A model generated the notes under the pieces. It searched no databases. It saw only the letters and a list, made by a program, of their open reading frames with translations, and had not been told where the DNA came from. The position numbers and the translations under genes are program-made. Positions 8,248-15,914 of a stretch of DNA of 64,000 bases are shown in pieces (position 1 is the first letter of the stretch; every line of letters starts with the position of its first letter). The stretch comes from Mesobacterium_A hydrothermale. Lineage in GTDB: Bacteria > Pseudomonadota > Alphaproteobacteria > Rhodobacterales > Rhodobacteraceae. The stretch covers positions 62,001-126,000 of the forward strand of contig NZ_JAYLLH010000007.1 in NCBI RefSeq assembly GCF_035818635.1, in the 5' to 3' direction.

Positions 8248-8275
8248 GACGGGGCGGCACCCGGGCCGCCCCGTC
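8248..8275 (-). terminator. Stable hairpin between binding-protein and permease genes
   Basis: An 11-bp perfect inverted repeat (GACGGGGCGGC / GCCGCCCCGTC) with a six-base loop sits nine bases after the binding-protein stop codon on the minus strand. It is not followed by a U-run. In ABC operons such intercistronic hairpins commonly stabilise the upstream binding-protein message or partially terminate transcription, so that binding protein is made in excess of permease. That role is inferred from position. Confidence 0.55.
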
Positions 8276-8284
8276 AAGGTCGCG

Positions 8285-9631
8285 TTACTGGATCTTCGAC
8301 AACTCGTCGTTCATCTCGGCCACGGCACCGGGGCCGTCGATCTGACCGTCGATGTATTCACGCACGACTCGGTTGATCACCTGACTGTTGATCATCTTGG
8401 ACGCCAGCCCAAGCTGGCCTTCCTTGACGCCCCAGCGCTGTGCCACGTCGAGGCCGCCGACGATTTCGTCGATCATGTCTTGCGCATAGAGTTCGCCCAG
8501 CGGCTTCTTGCGGTCGACACCCACCGGCAGTGTGGCCCAGAGGTTCTTGAACTTCTGCGGATCGCCCGCGGTGCCCGCGCGCACCGGGAACTTGCCTTCC
8601 GGCGCGATCGACAAGGTCTGACCGTAGCCTTCGTCCACGGAATACTTGACGAATTCCATCGCCGCGTCAGTGTTCGCGTCCGAGGTGATCCCGAAATAGC
8701 GGATATCGCCCCAGGCTGCGCCATCGGGGTTCGACGGGCCCGAGAATGTGGTCACGATCCCGGTTTTCGACGCCAGCTCTCCGCTGGTCGGATCGTCGTT
8801 GATGGTGGGCGGAGCGCTGTCACGCAGGCCGGCCAGTTCGTCCAGGATGAAAGGCGACCAGATGATCATCGCTGCGTTGCCCGAGAAGTACAGCTCGCGC
8901 GATTGCTTCCAGAACAGGTCCCCCGGAGGCGATGCCTTGGCGATGGCCTTGTAGAAGTCCAGCACCTCGATGGTCTTGGCTTCGTCCAGCGGCATGAAGC
9001 CATCGGGGCCGACCGGCGACACGCCATTGGCCAGGAACACATGTTCCAGCACCTGGCTCATGAAGTTTTCGTCGACCTTGGTGGCAGCGACAAACCCGAA
9101 CATTTCCGGCGGGTTGTGCAGCTTTTCGATCGCGGCCAGAACGTTGGCATAGCTGGTCGGCGCGGCCAGACCTGCAGCGTCGAACAGGTCCTTGCGATAA
9201 ACGATCATCTGGGTCCAGCCATCGACCGGAACCGATGCGGTATCGCCTTCATAGGCCGCCATGGCCAGCGCACCCGGGGCAAAAGTATCGGCGCCCAACT
9301 CCTCGATCACCTCGGTCGCGGCCTCGGTGTCCAGGATGCCTGCCTCGGCCCAGGGCAGGGCGTATTGCAGCGTGTGATAGATCACGTCGGGCAGGTCGCC
9401 TGCGGCGAAGGCTGCGGTGGCACGGGTGCCCAAATCGCTTTCGGTGACCGGGATGACCTCGACCGCGGTGCCGGTCTTGGCTTCGAAATCGGCGGCCATC
9501 TCCTGCTGCTTTGCCAGACGCTCGGGCTGTTCCTCGGTTGTCCAGAACCGGATCGTATCGGCGCTGACGCCGCCGGCCACAAGGGCCAGCGCCATCGCCG
9601 TACCTGTCAGCAGTTTTCGATTGAATGACAT
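8285..9631 (-). CDS. Extracellular sugar-binding protein of the ABC transporter
   Basis: A 448-residue family-1 solute-binding protein. It begins with a Sec signal peptide (MSFNRKLLTGTAMALALVAG, cleavage near GVSA-DTI at about residue 24) and continues with the usual pattern: TIRFWTTEEQ, FEAKTGTAVEV, LPDVIYH, a GWTQMIVYRKDLF hinge segment and a DAAMEFVKY stretch. It should capture the substrate in the periplasm and pass it to the two permeases encoded downstream. The GGAGGAAA ribosome site is good. The first 25 bases overlap the end of lacI, so translation of the two may be coupled. The ligand cannot be read from the sequence; the GH63 neighbour suggests a glyceryl glycoside. Confidence 0.92.
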   Translation of the reverse strand: MSFNRKLLTGTAMALALVAGGVSADTIRFWTTEEQPERLAKQQEMAADFEAKTGTAVEVIPVTESDLGTRATAAFAAGDLPDVIYHTLQYALPWAEAGILDTEAATEVIEELGADTFAPGALAMAAYEGDTASVPVDGWTQMIVYRKDLFDAAGLAAPTSYANVLAAIEKLHNPPEMFGFVAATKVDENFMSQVLEHVFLANGVSPVGPDGFMPLDEAKTIEVLDFYKAIAKASPPGDLFWKQSRELYFSGNAAMIIWSPFILDELAGLRDSAPPTINDDPTSGELASKTGIVTTFSGPSNPDGAAWGDIRYFGITSDANTDAAMEFVKYSVDEGYGQTLSIAPEGKFPVRAGTAGDPQKFKNLWATLPVGVDRKKPLGELYAQDMIDEIVGGLDVAQRWGVKEGQLGLASKMINSQVINRVVREYIDGQIDGPGAVAEMNDELSKIQ

Positions 9632-10755
9632 GTGGGGTTTCCTCCTGTTGGTATGGAATTGGCCCTGACGATGTCTGACAGTTGTTCTGAGGTCAGGGCA
9701 GGTTTGCCGTGCGAGCCCCGGTCAAGGAACGTCGCCTGGCCGATCTCGCGCAGCGCCTCGGGGGCTTCCCCCCGGATGCGGCGGATCAGTAGGTTCGCCA
9801 GCCGTTCTCCGGCGTGGCGGGTATCAACCGAAAAGGTCGAAAGCTGCGGGCGCATCAGTGCGCCTTCGGGAATGCCGTCATAGGAAATCACCGACAGGTC
9901 GCGACCGATGGTCAGCCCCAGGTCGTCGGCCACGGCCCAGGCGCCAAGCGCGGCGCGGTCGACGGCAAACAGGATCGCGGTAGGCGGCGTGTCCAGCGCC
10001 AGCAGAGCGCGCGTCGCCGCGACCCCCTCGGCCCGGTTCAGCGCGGCGGGGCGCACCAGTTCAGGCGCGGGTGGCAGGCCGCAGGCCTTCAGCCCCTCGC
10101 AATAGCCCGACAGACGCAACGCATTATACATGTAGGCCGCACCGCCCTGCACAAAGCCGATGCGGCGATGCCCAAGGGCGTGCAGCCGGCACACCGCATC
10201 TTTCATCGAATCTTCGCTGGCAATGTCGTACCAGGCGCATCCCTCGGGGTTCGATGTCCGTCCATACAGTACGAAAGGAATATTGGCCGCCCGCAGGAAA
10301 TCCGCCCGCGCATCCTGTTGCCCGGTGCGCGGCAGGATGAACCCGTCCGCCTTGTTCTGATCGCAAAGGCCGCGCAGCAACGTCAGCTTGTCTTCGTCGC
10401 TTGAGGCGGTCGCCAGTGTCAGCGTCCAGTCGGCCCGCGACGCGGCGGCGGAAACGCCGGCCAGGAATTCGGCCAGGAACGGCCGGTGGCCGTCATGTTC
10501 GGAAACCTGCAGCACCAACCCGATCGACCGCACCCGCCCGGTGCGAATCGCCTGGGCGTGCGACAACGGGCGATACCCCATCGCGTCGGCCGCGCGTCGC
10601 ACCCGCAGCCGGGTGGTTTCGGAAATGTCGGTATAGCCGTTCAGCGCCCGGCTGACCGTGCTTTTCGTCAGGTTCAGATGACCTGCAAGATCGTCGATCG
10701 TGACCCGCCGTTTACGCGGTGTCGGGCCGGTGGTCCCGGTCTTCGTAGGCGACAT
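9607..10755 (-). CDS. LacI-family transcriptional regulator of the sugar-transport operon
   Basis: A 382-residue LacI/GalR repressor. An N-terminal helix-turn-helix (VTIDDLAGHLNLTKSTVSRALNG region, residues ~18-40) and hinge helix are followed by a periplasmic-binding-protein-like effector domain (SIGLVLQVSEHDG, GFVQGG, ISYDGIPEG). ATG 10755 is chosen over an in-frame start at 10917 because the extra segment contains the operator palindromes and has no family similarity. It is the first gene of the operon, and two near-identical palindromes lie 30 and 56 bases upstream, so it very likely represses its own operon. Its C-terminus overlaps the binding-protein start by 25 bases. Confidence 0.92.
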   Translation of the reverse strand: MSPTKTGTTGPTPRKRRVTIDDLAGHLNLTKSTVSRALNGYTDISETTRLRVRRAADAMGYRPLSHAQAIRTGRVRSIGLVLQVSEHDGHRPFLAEFLAGVSAAASRADWTLTLATASSDEDKLTLLRGLCDQNKADGFILPRTGQQDARADFLRAANIPFVLYGRTSNPEGCAWYDIASEDSMKDAVCRLHALGHRRIGFVQGGAAYMYNALRLSGYCEGLKACGLPPAPELVRPAALNRAEGVAATRALLALDTPPTAILFAVDRAALGAWAVADDLGLTIGRDLSVISYDGIPEGALMRPQLSTFSVDTRHAGERLANLLIRRIRGEAPEALREIGQATFLDRGSHGKPALTSEQLSDIVRANSIPTGGNPTCHSIENC

Positions 10756-10773
10756 GATTGGCTCCCTTGCCTC

Positions 10774-10803
10774 TATAGGAAATACCGAAACCGGTTTCGG
10801 CAA
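10774..10803 (-). promoter_or_regulatory. Candidate promoter of the lacI-led operon
   Basis: On the minus strand TTGCCG (10798-10803) and CCTATA (10774-10779) are 18 bases apart and flank the first operator. The -35 is plausible and the -10 weak. A repressor bound at 10785-10800 would sit between the two boxes, which is the geometry expected for direct repression. Confidence 0.35.
10785..10800. promoter_or_regulatory. LacI-type operator O1
   Basis: A perfect 16-bp palindrome CCGAAACCGGTTTCGG with the central CG step typical of LacI-family operators, 30 bases upstream of the lacI start. Confidence 0.8.
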
Positions 10804-10810
10804 GCGCTTT

Positions 10811-10826
10811 CTGAAACCGGTTTCGG
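10811..10826. promoter_or_regulatory. LacI-type operator O2
   Basis: CTGAAACCGGTTTCGG, identical to O1 except for one base in the outer left half. The centres are 26 bp apart, so the dimers would bind nearly the same face of the DNA (about 2.5 turns). The short palindrome AAGCGCTT lies between the two sites. Confidence 0.75.
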
Positions 10827-10957
10827 AATTTTGTGCAAGGTATGGGCAAATATGGAAAATCAGCTTTTCCAGGTGGTTATGGCGAATAGCAGGCCTGTTT
10901 GCCCGCGGATCGGCCAACGCGGCCTTTGAAAACGCTTAAGGAATGGTCACTGAAGCC

Positions 10958-10989
10958 AAAGCCCCGGTGCCTTGCGGCGCCGGGGCTTT
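10958..10989 (-). terminator. Terminator of proS
   Basis: A 14-bp stem (AAAGCCCCGGTGCC / GGCGCCGGGGCTTT, one G-T pair) with a TTGC loop. On the minus strand the arm ends in TTT, about 50 bases after the proS stop. It separates proS from the lacI-led operon on the same strand. Confidence 0.8.
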
Positions 10990-11041
10990 CGCGTTGTCCT
11001 GTGCCCCCGGGGGCAGCGCGGGGGCCGGGTCTTGCCCTGTG

Positions 11042-12385
11042 TCAGGCGCTCGCCTTGCCATAAATCGCCGCGATCCGCGCGATGGCGTGCTCCGGCGGCA
11101 GTTCCTCGCTCGCACCGGTGCGGCGGCTGGTCAGTTCGACCACCCCGTTCTTCAGCCCGCGCGGGCCAACGGTGATGCGCCAGGGCAAACCGATCAGGTC
11201 CATCGTCGCGAATTTCGCGCCAGCGCGTTCGGCGGTGTCGTCGTAAAGCGGCTCCAGTCCGATGGCGGTCAAGCTGGCGTAGATCGCCTGGCACGCCGTA
11301 TCAGCCGCTTCGTCGCCCTGTTTCAGGTTGACCAGTCCGCAATGGAACGGCGTTACGCCTTCCGGCCAGATGATGCCCTTGTCATCGTGGCTGGCCTCGA
11401 TGATCGCACCCAGCAGGCGGCTGACGCCGATGCCGTGGCTGCCCATGTGCACCGGTACCCGATTGCCGTCCGCATCGACGACGGTCGCGCCCATCGGTTC
11501 GGAATACTTGGTCCCGAAATAGAAGATCTGCCCCACCTCGATCCCGCGCGCCACGCGGCGGCGGTCTTCGGGGATCTCGTTGAACAGGGCTTCGTCGTGG
11601 GTTTCATCAGTGCGGGCATAGCGGCTGGTGAATTCCTCCAGGACCGCCTGGCATTGCTCGACAGAATCGTAATCGATCTGCCGGTCGCCGAACTTCAGAT
11701 CGGTGATGGCGCTGTCATAGAAAACTTCGGATTCGCCGGTTTCCGCCAGCACTAGGAATTCATGGGTGTCATCGCCGCCGATCGGGCCGCTGTCGGCGCG
11801 CATCGGGATCGCCTGAAGCCCCATCCGTTCATACGTACGCAGATAGCTGACCAGATGCCGGTTGTAGGCATGCAGCGCCGCCTCTTTCGTCAGGTCGAAG
11901 TTGTACCCGTCCTTCATGTAGAATTCGCGCCCCCGCATCACGCCAAACCTGGGCCGGATTTCGTCGCGGAACTTCCACTGGATCTGGTACAACGTCAGCG
12001 GCAGGTCCTTGTAGCTGCCGACATGGCTGCGAAAGATGTCGGTGATCAGTTCCTCGGCGGTGGGGCTGAACAGCAGGTCGCGATCATGCCGGTCGGTGAT
12101 GCGCAGCATTTCCTGACCGTAATCGTCATACCGCCCGGATTCGCGCCAAAGATCCGCCGACTGGATGGTGGGCATCAGCAGCGGAATGTGCCCGGCGCGG
12201 ATCTGCTCCTCGTGGATGATGTCCTCGATCTTGCGCAGCACCTTGAAGCCCATCGGCAACCAGGAATATATCCCGGCGCTGGCTTGCTTGATCATGCCGG
12301 CGCGCAGCATGTAGCGGTGGCTGACGATCTGTGCCTCGGCGGGCGTCTCTTTCAGAACGGGCAGGAAATAGCGGGAAAGGCGCAT
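11042..12385 (-). CDS. proS: Prolyl-tRNA synthetase (short alphaproteobacterial type)
   Basis: A 447-residue class II aminoacyl-tRNA synthetase that charges tRNA-Pro in the cytoplasm. The N-terminus MRLSRYFLPVLKETPAEAQ, the motif 2 region (WKFRDEIRPRFGVMRGREFYMKD), the class II motif 3 segment (GSHGIGVSRLLGAIIEASHD) and a C-terminal anticodon-binding domain (GLPWRITVGPRGLKNG) are all present. The length is that of the form lacking the ~180-residue editing insertion found in enterobacterial ProRS, common in alphaproteobacteria. ATG 12385 is chosen because family members begin MRLSRYF and the longer frame to 12451 adds 22 unrelated residues. Confidence 0.95.
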   Translation of the reverse strand: MRLSRYFLPVLKETPAEAQIVSHRYMLRAGMIKQASAGIYSWLPMGFKVLRKIEDIIHEEQIRAGHIPLLMPTIQSADLWRESGRYDDYGQEMLRITDRHDRDLLFSPTAEELITDIFRSHVGSYKDLPLTLYQIQWKFRDEIRPRFGVMRGREFYMKDGYNFDLTKEAALHAYNRHLVSYLRTYERMGLQAIPMRADSGPIGGDDTHEFLVLAETGESEVFYDSAITDLKFGDRQIDYDSVEQCQAVLEEFTSRYARTDETHDEALFNEIPEDRRRVARGIEVGQIFYFGTKYSEPMGATVVDADGNRVPVHMGSHGIGVSRLLGAIIEASHDDKGIIWPEGVTPFHCGLVNLKQGDEAADTACQAIYASLTAIGLEPLYDDTAERAGAKFATMDLIGLPWRITVGPRGLKNGVVELTSRRTGASEELPPEHAIARIAAIYGKASA

Positions 12386-12495
12386 CGGGCGTCCCTTGGC
12401 TGAAGTGAATGTGTCGACCTGCGGTTTACGTCGCAGATGCCCGACAAACAAGGGCTTCGAACTTTTCCGGTTCCTTCAATACCGTCCGGCCTACT

Positions 12496-12548
12496 TTCCT
12501 TCTTCTGGCCGAAAATATCCCGGAGAGCACGAGAGGCAGCGCCTCTCG
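12496..12548 (+). repeat. Dispersed intergenic repeat, copy 3
   Basis: TTCCTTCTTCTGGCCGAAAA plus TATCCCGG, then an 8-bp perfect hairpin CGAGAGGC-AGC-GCCTCTCG at 12530-12548. It lies between the divergent proS and FAD-oxidoreductase genes, about 90 bases upstream of the latter start. The 253-base gap holds no other gene. Confidence 0.6.
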
Positions 12549-12638
12549 TACGCGCGGTGCGCGCGTCCCCCCGCGACAGGTCTTGACGGACCCCGCCCCG
12601 CGCCCGCAGTCTCCGCCAGCGCGTGACAGGAGAGAGCC

Positions 12639-14006
12639 ATGCCCGGAACCATCCACGAACCCGCCCGCGACATCCCCGTGGTGCATGAAACCGACGTGCT
12701 GGTCGTGGGCTCCGGCCCCGGCGGGCTGGCGGCGGCGCTGGCCGCGGCACGCGCTGGCGTGCAGGTCACGCTGCTGGAACGCTTCGGCTGTTTCGGCGGC
12801 AACATCACCGCCGTCGGCGTCGAAGGCTTCGCCTGGTATCGCCACGAACAGACGATCGAGGCGGGCGGCATCGGCCGTGAATTCGAGGACCGCGCCCACG
12901 CAATGGGCGCCGCCGTTCCCGAAAGCCAGTCGCTCAGCTACGAGCTTGACAGCGAAGGCTTCAAGCTGGTCGCCGACCGGCTGGTGGAAGAAGCCGGGAT
13001 CATCCCGATGCTGCACCGCCAGTTCGTGGCCCCCATCCTCGACGGCGATGCGATCACCGGCGTGATCGTCGAATCCAAGGCCGGACGAGAGGCGATCCTG
13101 GCGCTTGTGGTGATCGACGCCACCGGCGATGCCGACGTGGCCCATCGCGCCGGGTGCCCGACCCATCTGACCCCGCGCGAACAGATGATGGCGGCCTCGG
13201 TCATGTTCCATCTGGCAGGGGTCGACAAGCGCGCCTTCATGGCAGGCATCCAGGCCGATCCGCAGACCTATGCCGACTGGGGCGGCGGCGGAGAATGGAA
13301 CATCGAAACCACGGGGAAAGAGGACGCGATGTTTTCGCCGTTCCTGAAAAAGCCGTTCCAGCAGGCGATCAAGGACGGGCTGATCCCGCCCGATCTGACC
13401 ACCATCGCCGGCACCTGGGGCGCGATGCATGACAGTGGCGAGCTGACCTATATGAACCTGATCCACCTCGACGGGATCGACGGCACCGACCCCGACAGCC
13501 TGACCCGGGGGGAAATCGAAGGCCGCCGTCAGGCCATGCTCGCGCTGGACGCGTTGCGGCGCTACACGCCCGGCTGTGCCGGTGCGCGGCTCAGGAATTT
13601 CGGCATGACGCTCGGCATCCGCGACACCCGCAAGATCGACGCCCAATACAACATGACCGAAACCGACGTGCGAGAGCAGGGACGGTTCGAGGATAGCATC
13701 GGGATCTATCCCGAATTCATCGACGGCTATGGCATCCTGATCCTGCCCACCACGGGGCGGTACATGCAACTGCCCTACCGGTCGATCCTGCCCAAGGGCG
13801 TCGCGAACCTGCTGATCGCCGGCCGGTCGTCAGGGGGGGATCGCATCGCCCATGCCGCGACGCGCAACATGAGTTGCTGCGCGGTGATGGGGCAGGGCGC
13901 GGGCGTCGCCGCCGCGCTGGCGGTCAAGGCGAAACGTGCGGTGGCCGAGGTCGACCTGACCGCGGTGCAGGGCGAGTTGATCCAGCAGGGGGTGCGCATT
14001 CACTGA
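12639..14006 (+). CDS. FAD-dependent oxidoreductase (FAD_oxidored/HdrA-like family)
   Basis: A 455-residue flavoprotein. The N-terminal Rossmann motif VVGSGPGGLAAALAAA (about residues 22-37) is followed by ERFGCFGGNIT, a VIDATGDADVAHRAGC segment and a C-terminal FAD-contact region (NLLIAGRSSGGDRIAHAATR). This arrangement is that of the family seen in many putative succinate-dehydrogenase/HdrA-like or glucose-inhibited-type oxidoreductases; the substrate is unknown. No signal peptide, so probably cytoplasmic. A good AGGAGAGAG ribosome site precedes ATG 12639. It is followed after 100 bases by the AI-2E-family transporter on the same strand, with no clear functional link. Confidence 0.85.
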   Translation: MPGTIHEPARDIPVVHETDVLVVGSGPGGLAAALAAARAGVQVTLLERFGCFGGNITAVGVEGFAWYRHEQTIEAGGIGREFEDRAHAMGAAVPESQSLSYELDSEGFKLVADRLVEEAGIIPMLHRQFVAPILDGDAITGVIVESKAGREAILALVVIDATGDADVAHRAGCPTHLTPREQMMAASVMFHLAGVDKRAFMAGIQADPQTYADWGGGGEWNIETTGKEDAMFSPFLKKPFQQAIKDGLIPPDLTTIAGTWGAMHDSGELTYMNLIHLDGIDGTDPDSLTRGEIEGRRQAMLALDALRRYTPGCAGARLRNFGMTLGIRDTRKIDAQYNMTETDVREQGRFEDSIGIYPEFIDGYGILILPTTGRYMQLPYRSILPKGVANLLIAGRSSGGDRIAHAATRNMSCCAVMGQGAGVAAALAVKAKRAVAEVDLTAVQGELIQQGVRIH

Positions 14007-14106
14007 TCCTCTGTTCCCGCAGGGTCCGTGACCGCTCGCCAATTGCCCGGCAAACCCTTGAAAGCGCGCGCCGAAACGGCGACATAGGGGAAAACGAGGA
14101 CCACGC

Positions 14107-15177
14107 ATGGCACTTCCCGTCCGGGATCAGCTGAAATACTGGGGCATCGCCGCGGCGGTGTTCTCGATCGTGCTTTGGTATCTTGGGCAGGTGCTTTTGC
14201 CTTTTATCCTTGGCGGCGCGATTGCGTATTTCCTGGACCCGGTGGCAGACCGACTTGAACGAATGGGATTTTCGCGCGCCGCGGCGACAGCGCTGATCAC
14301 CGTCGTGGCGATCCTGGTCTTTGTCATCATGGCGCTGCTTGTCGTGCCGACATTGATCCAGCAGACCATCAGCCTGTTCAACACGGCACCGCAGCTGTTC
14401 AAGCAGTTGCAGGCCTTTCTGGCCGAGAGATTCCCGTCGGTCATGGTCGAGGGCAGCGTGCTGCGGGAAAGCATCGTATCGCTGGGCGAAACCATCCGCA
14501 GCCGGGGGGGAGAGTTGCTGGACACGGTGCTGACCTCTGCCGCGTCGATCATCAACATCGTGATGCTGTTCGTGATCGTGCCGGTGGTGGCAGTCTACCT
14601 GCTGCTGGACTGGGATCGCATGGTGGCCCGGATCGATGATCTGCTGCCACGCGACCATGCTCCGATCATCCGCAAGTTGGCGTCAGACATTGACAACACG
14701 CTGGCCAGCTTCATTCGCGGCATGGGCACGGTCTGCCTGATCCTTGGCACGTATTACGCCGTGGCGCTGATGCTGGTCGGGCTGCAATTCGGTCTTGTCG
14801 TGGGCTTCATCGCCGGGCTGATCACCTTCATTCCCTACGTTGGCGCGTTGCTCGGCGGCGCGCTGGCCATCGGCCTTGGCCTGTTTCAGTTCTGGGGGGA
14901 TTGGGTGTCGCTCGGTCTGGTCGCGGGCATTTTCATGCTGGGTCAGGTGCTCGAAGGCAACGTGCTGACACCAAACCTCGTCGGCTCCAGCGTCGGGTTG
15001 CACCCGGTGTGGCTGATCCTTGCGCTGTCGGTTTTCGGCACGTTGTTCGGCTTTGTCGGGATGCTGGTTGCGGTGCCGCTGGCAGCCGCGCTTGGTGTGT
15101 TGATCCGCTTTGCCCTCGGTCAATACCTTGGCAGCCGGTTGTATCGCGGGCTGATCGGCCAGGAAGAGCAGGACTGA
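14107..15177 (+). CDS. AI-2E family transporter (PerM-type permease)
   Basis: A 356-residue integral membrane protein with about eight transmembrane segments: three at the N-terminus (residues 10-85), a soluble helical section (~95-150), then the rest. The conserved C-terminal motif LVGSSVGLHPVWLILAL and the VGMLVAVPLAAALGVL ending define the family. Members export small molecules or ions; autoinducer-2 export is established only for a few and should not be assumed. The gene ends one base before the next start, so it is coupled to hdaA. The linkage perM-hdaA-ppk1 is common in alphaproteobacteria. Confidence 0.9.
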   Translation: MALPVRDQLKYWGIAAAVFSIVLWYLGQVLLPFILGGAIAYFLDPVADRLERMGFSRAAATALITVVAILVFVIMALLVVPTLIQQTISLFNTAPQLFKQLQAFLAERFPSVMVEGSVLRESIVSLGETIRSRGGELLDTVLTSAASIINIVMLFVIVPVVAVYLLLDWDRMVARIDDLLPRDHAPIIRKLASDIDNTLASFIRGMGTVCLILGTYYAVALMLVGLQFGLVVGFIAGLITFIPYVGALLGGALAIGLGLFQFWGDWVSLGLVAGIFMLGQVLEGNVLTPNLVGSSVGLHPVWLILALSVFGTLFGFVGMLVAVPLAAALGVLIRFALGQYLGSRLYRGLIGQEEQD

Positions 15178-15178
15178 C

Positions 15179-15874
15179 ATGACCACACAATACGGGCTGG
15201 ACCTGCCAAGGCGCCTTGCGCTGGGGCGGGAAGATTTTTTTGTCACCGAAGCGAACGCATTGGCGTTAGCGCTGATAGACGGCTGGCGCAACTGGGCGGG
15301 CGGCAAACTTGCGCTGGTGGGCCCGCAAGGTGCAGGCAAGACCCATCTCGCCCATGTCTGGGCCAAGGACAGCGGCGCGCGTATCTTGCCCGCCCGCGAC
15401 CTTGCCTTGGCCGATATCCCGGCGCTGGCCACCGGCCCGGTCTGCGTCGAAGACATTTCCGATATCGCAGGCCAGCCCGAGGCGGAAAACGCGCTGTTCC
15501 ACCTGCACAACCTCGTGCTGGCAGAGCGCCACGCGCTGATGCTGACCGCGCACACCCCGCCGACCGACTGGGGGATCAGGCTGCCTGATCTGGCCAGCCG
15601 CATGATGGGCACGCAAGTGGCCCGGCTTGGCCCGCCCGACGACGCGCTGCTGAGTGCGGTGCTGGCGAAACTTTTTGCCGACCGGCACAGCGTGCCTGCC
15701 CCCGATGTCATCCCCTATCTTCTGCGCCACATGCCCAGGTCTTTCGCGGCTGCGGGGCAGGTGGTTGCCGAAATCGACCGCAGGGCCCTGGCCACGCGTG
15801 GGGGCGCCACCCGAGCCAAGGCGCGCGAGGCGCTGGCAGCCCTTGAGCTTTGCGAGGCTTCGGGCGACAATTGA
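15179..15874 (+). CDS. hdaA: DnaA-related regulatory inactivator protein HdaA
   Basis: A 231-residue AAA+ protein of the DnaA/Hda family. It has the Walker A motif GPQGAGKTH (about residues 48-56) and an acidic VEDI Walker B-like segment, then sensor segments, but no C-terminal DnaA DNA-binding helix-turn-helix. In alphaproteobacteria HdaA with the sliding clamp promotes hydrolysis of DnaA-bound ATP to stop over-initiation. The N-terminal QYGLDLP stretch fits a clamp-binding motif (Q-x-x-L-x-L/F). It starts one base after the AI-2E transporter stop and is followed 40 bases later by ppk1. Confidence 0.85.
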   Translation: MTTQYGLDLPRRLALGREDFFVTEANALALALIDGWRNWAGGKLALVGPQGAGKTHLAHVWAKDSGARILPARDLALADIPALATGPVCVEDISDIAGQPEAENALFHLHNLVLAERHALMLTAHTPPTDWGIRLPDLASRMMGTQVARLGPPDDALLSAVLAKLFADRHSVPAPDVIPYLLRHMPRSFAAAGQVVAEIDRRALATRGGATRAKAREALAALELCEASGDN

Positions 15875-15914
15875 CTGTCACCATTTCGTTGCATCTCCAG
15901 ATCATAAGCGCGCC

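Noticed and set aside
14107..15177. Quorum-sensing AI-2 exporter role
   Set aside because: The family name is historic; no luxS or lsr genes are present, so only family membership is claimed.
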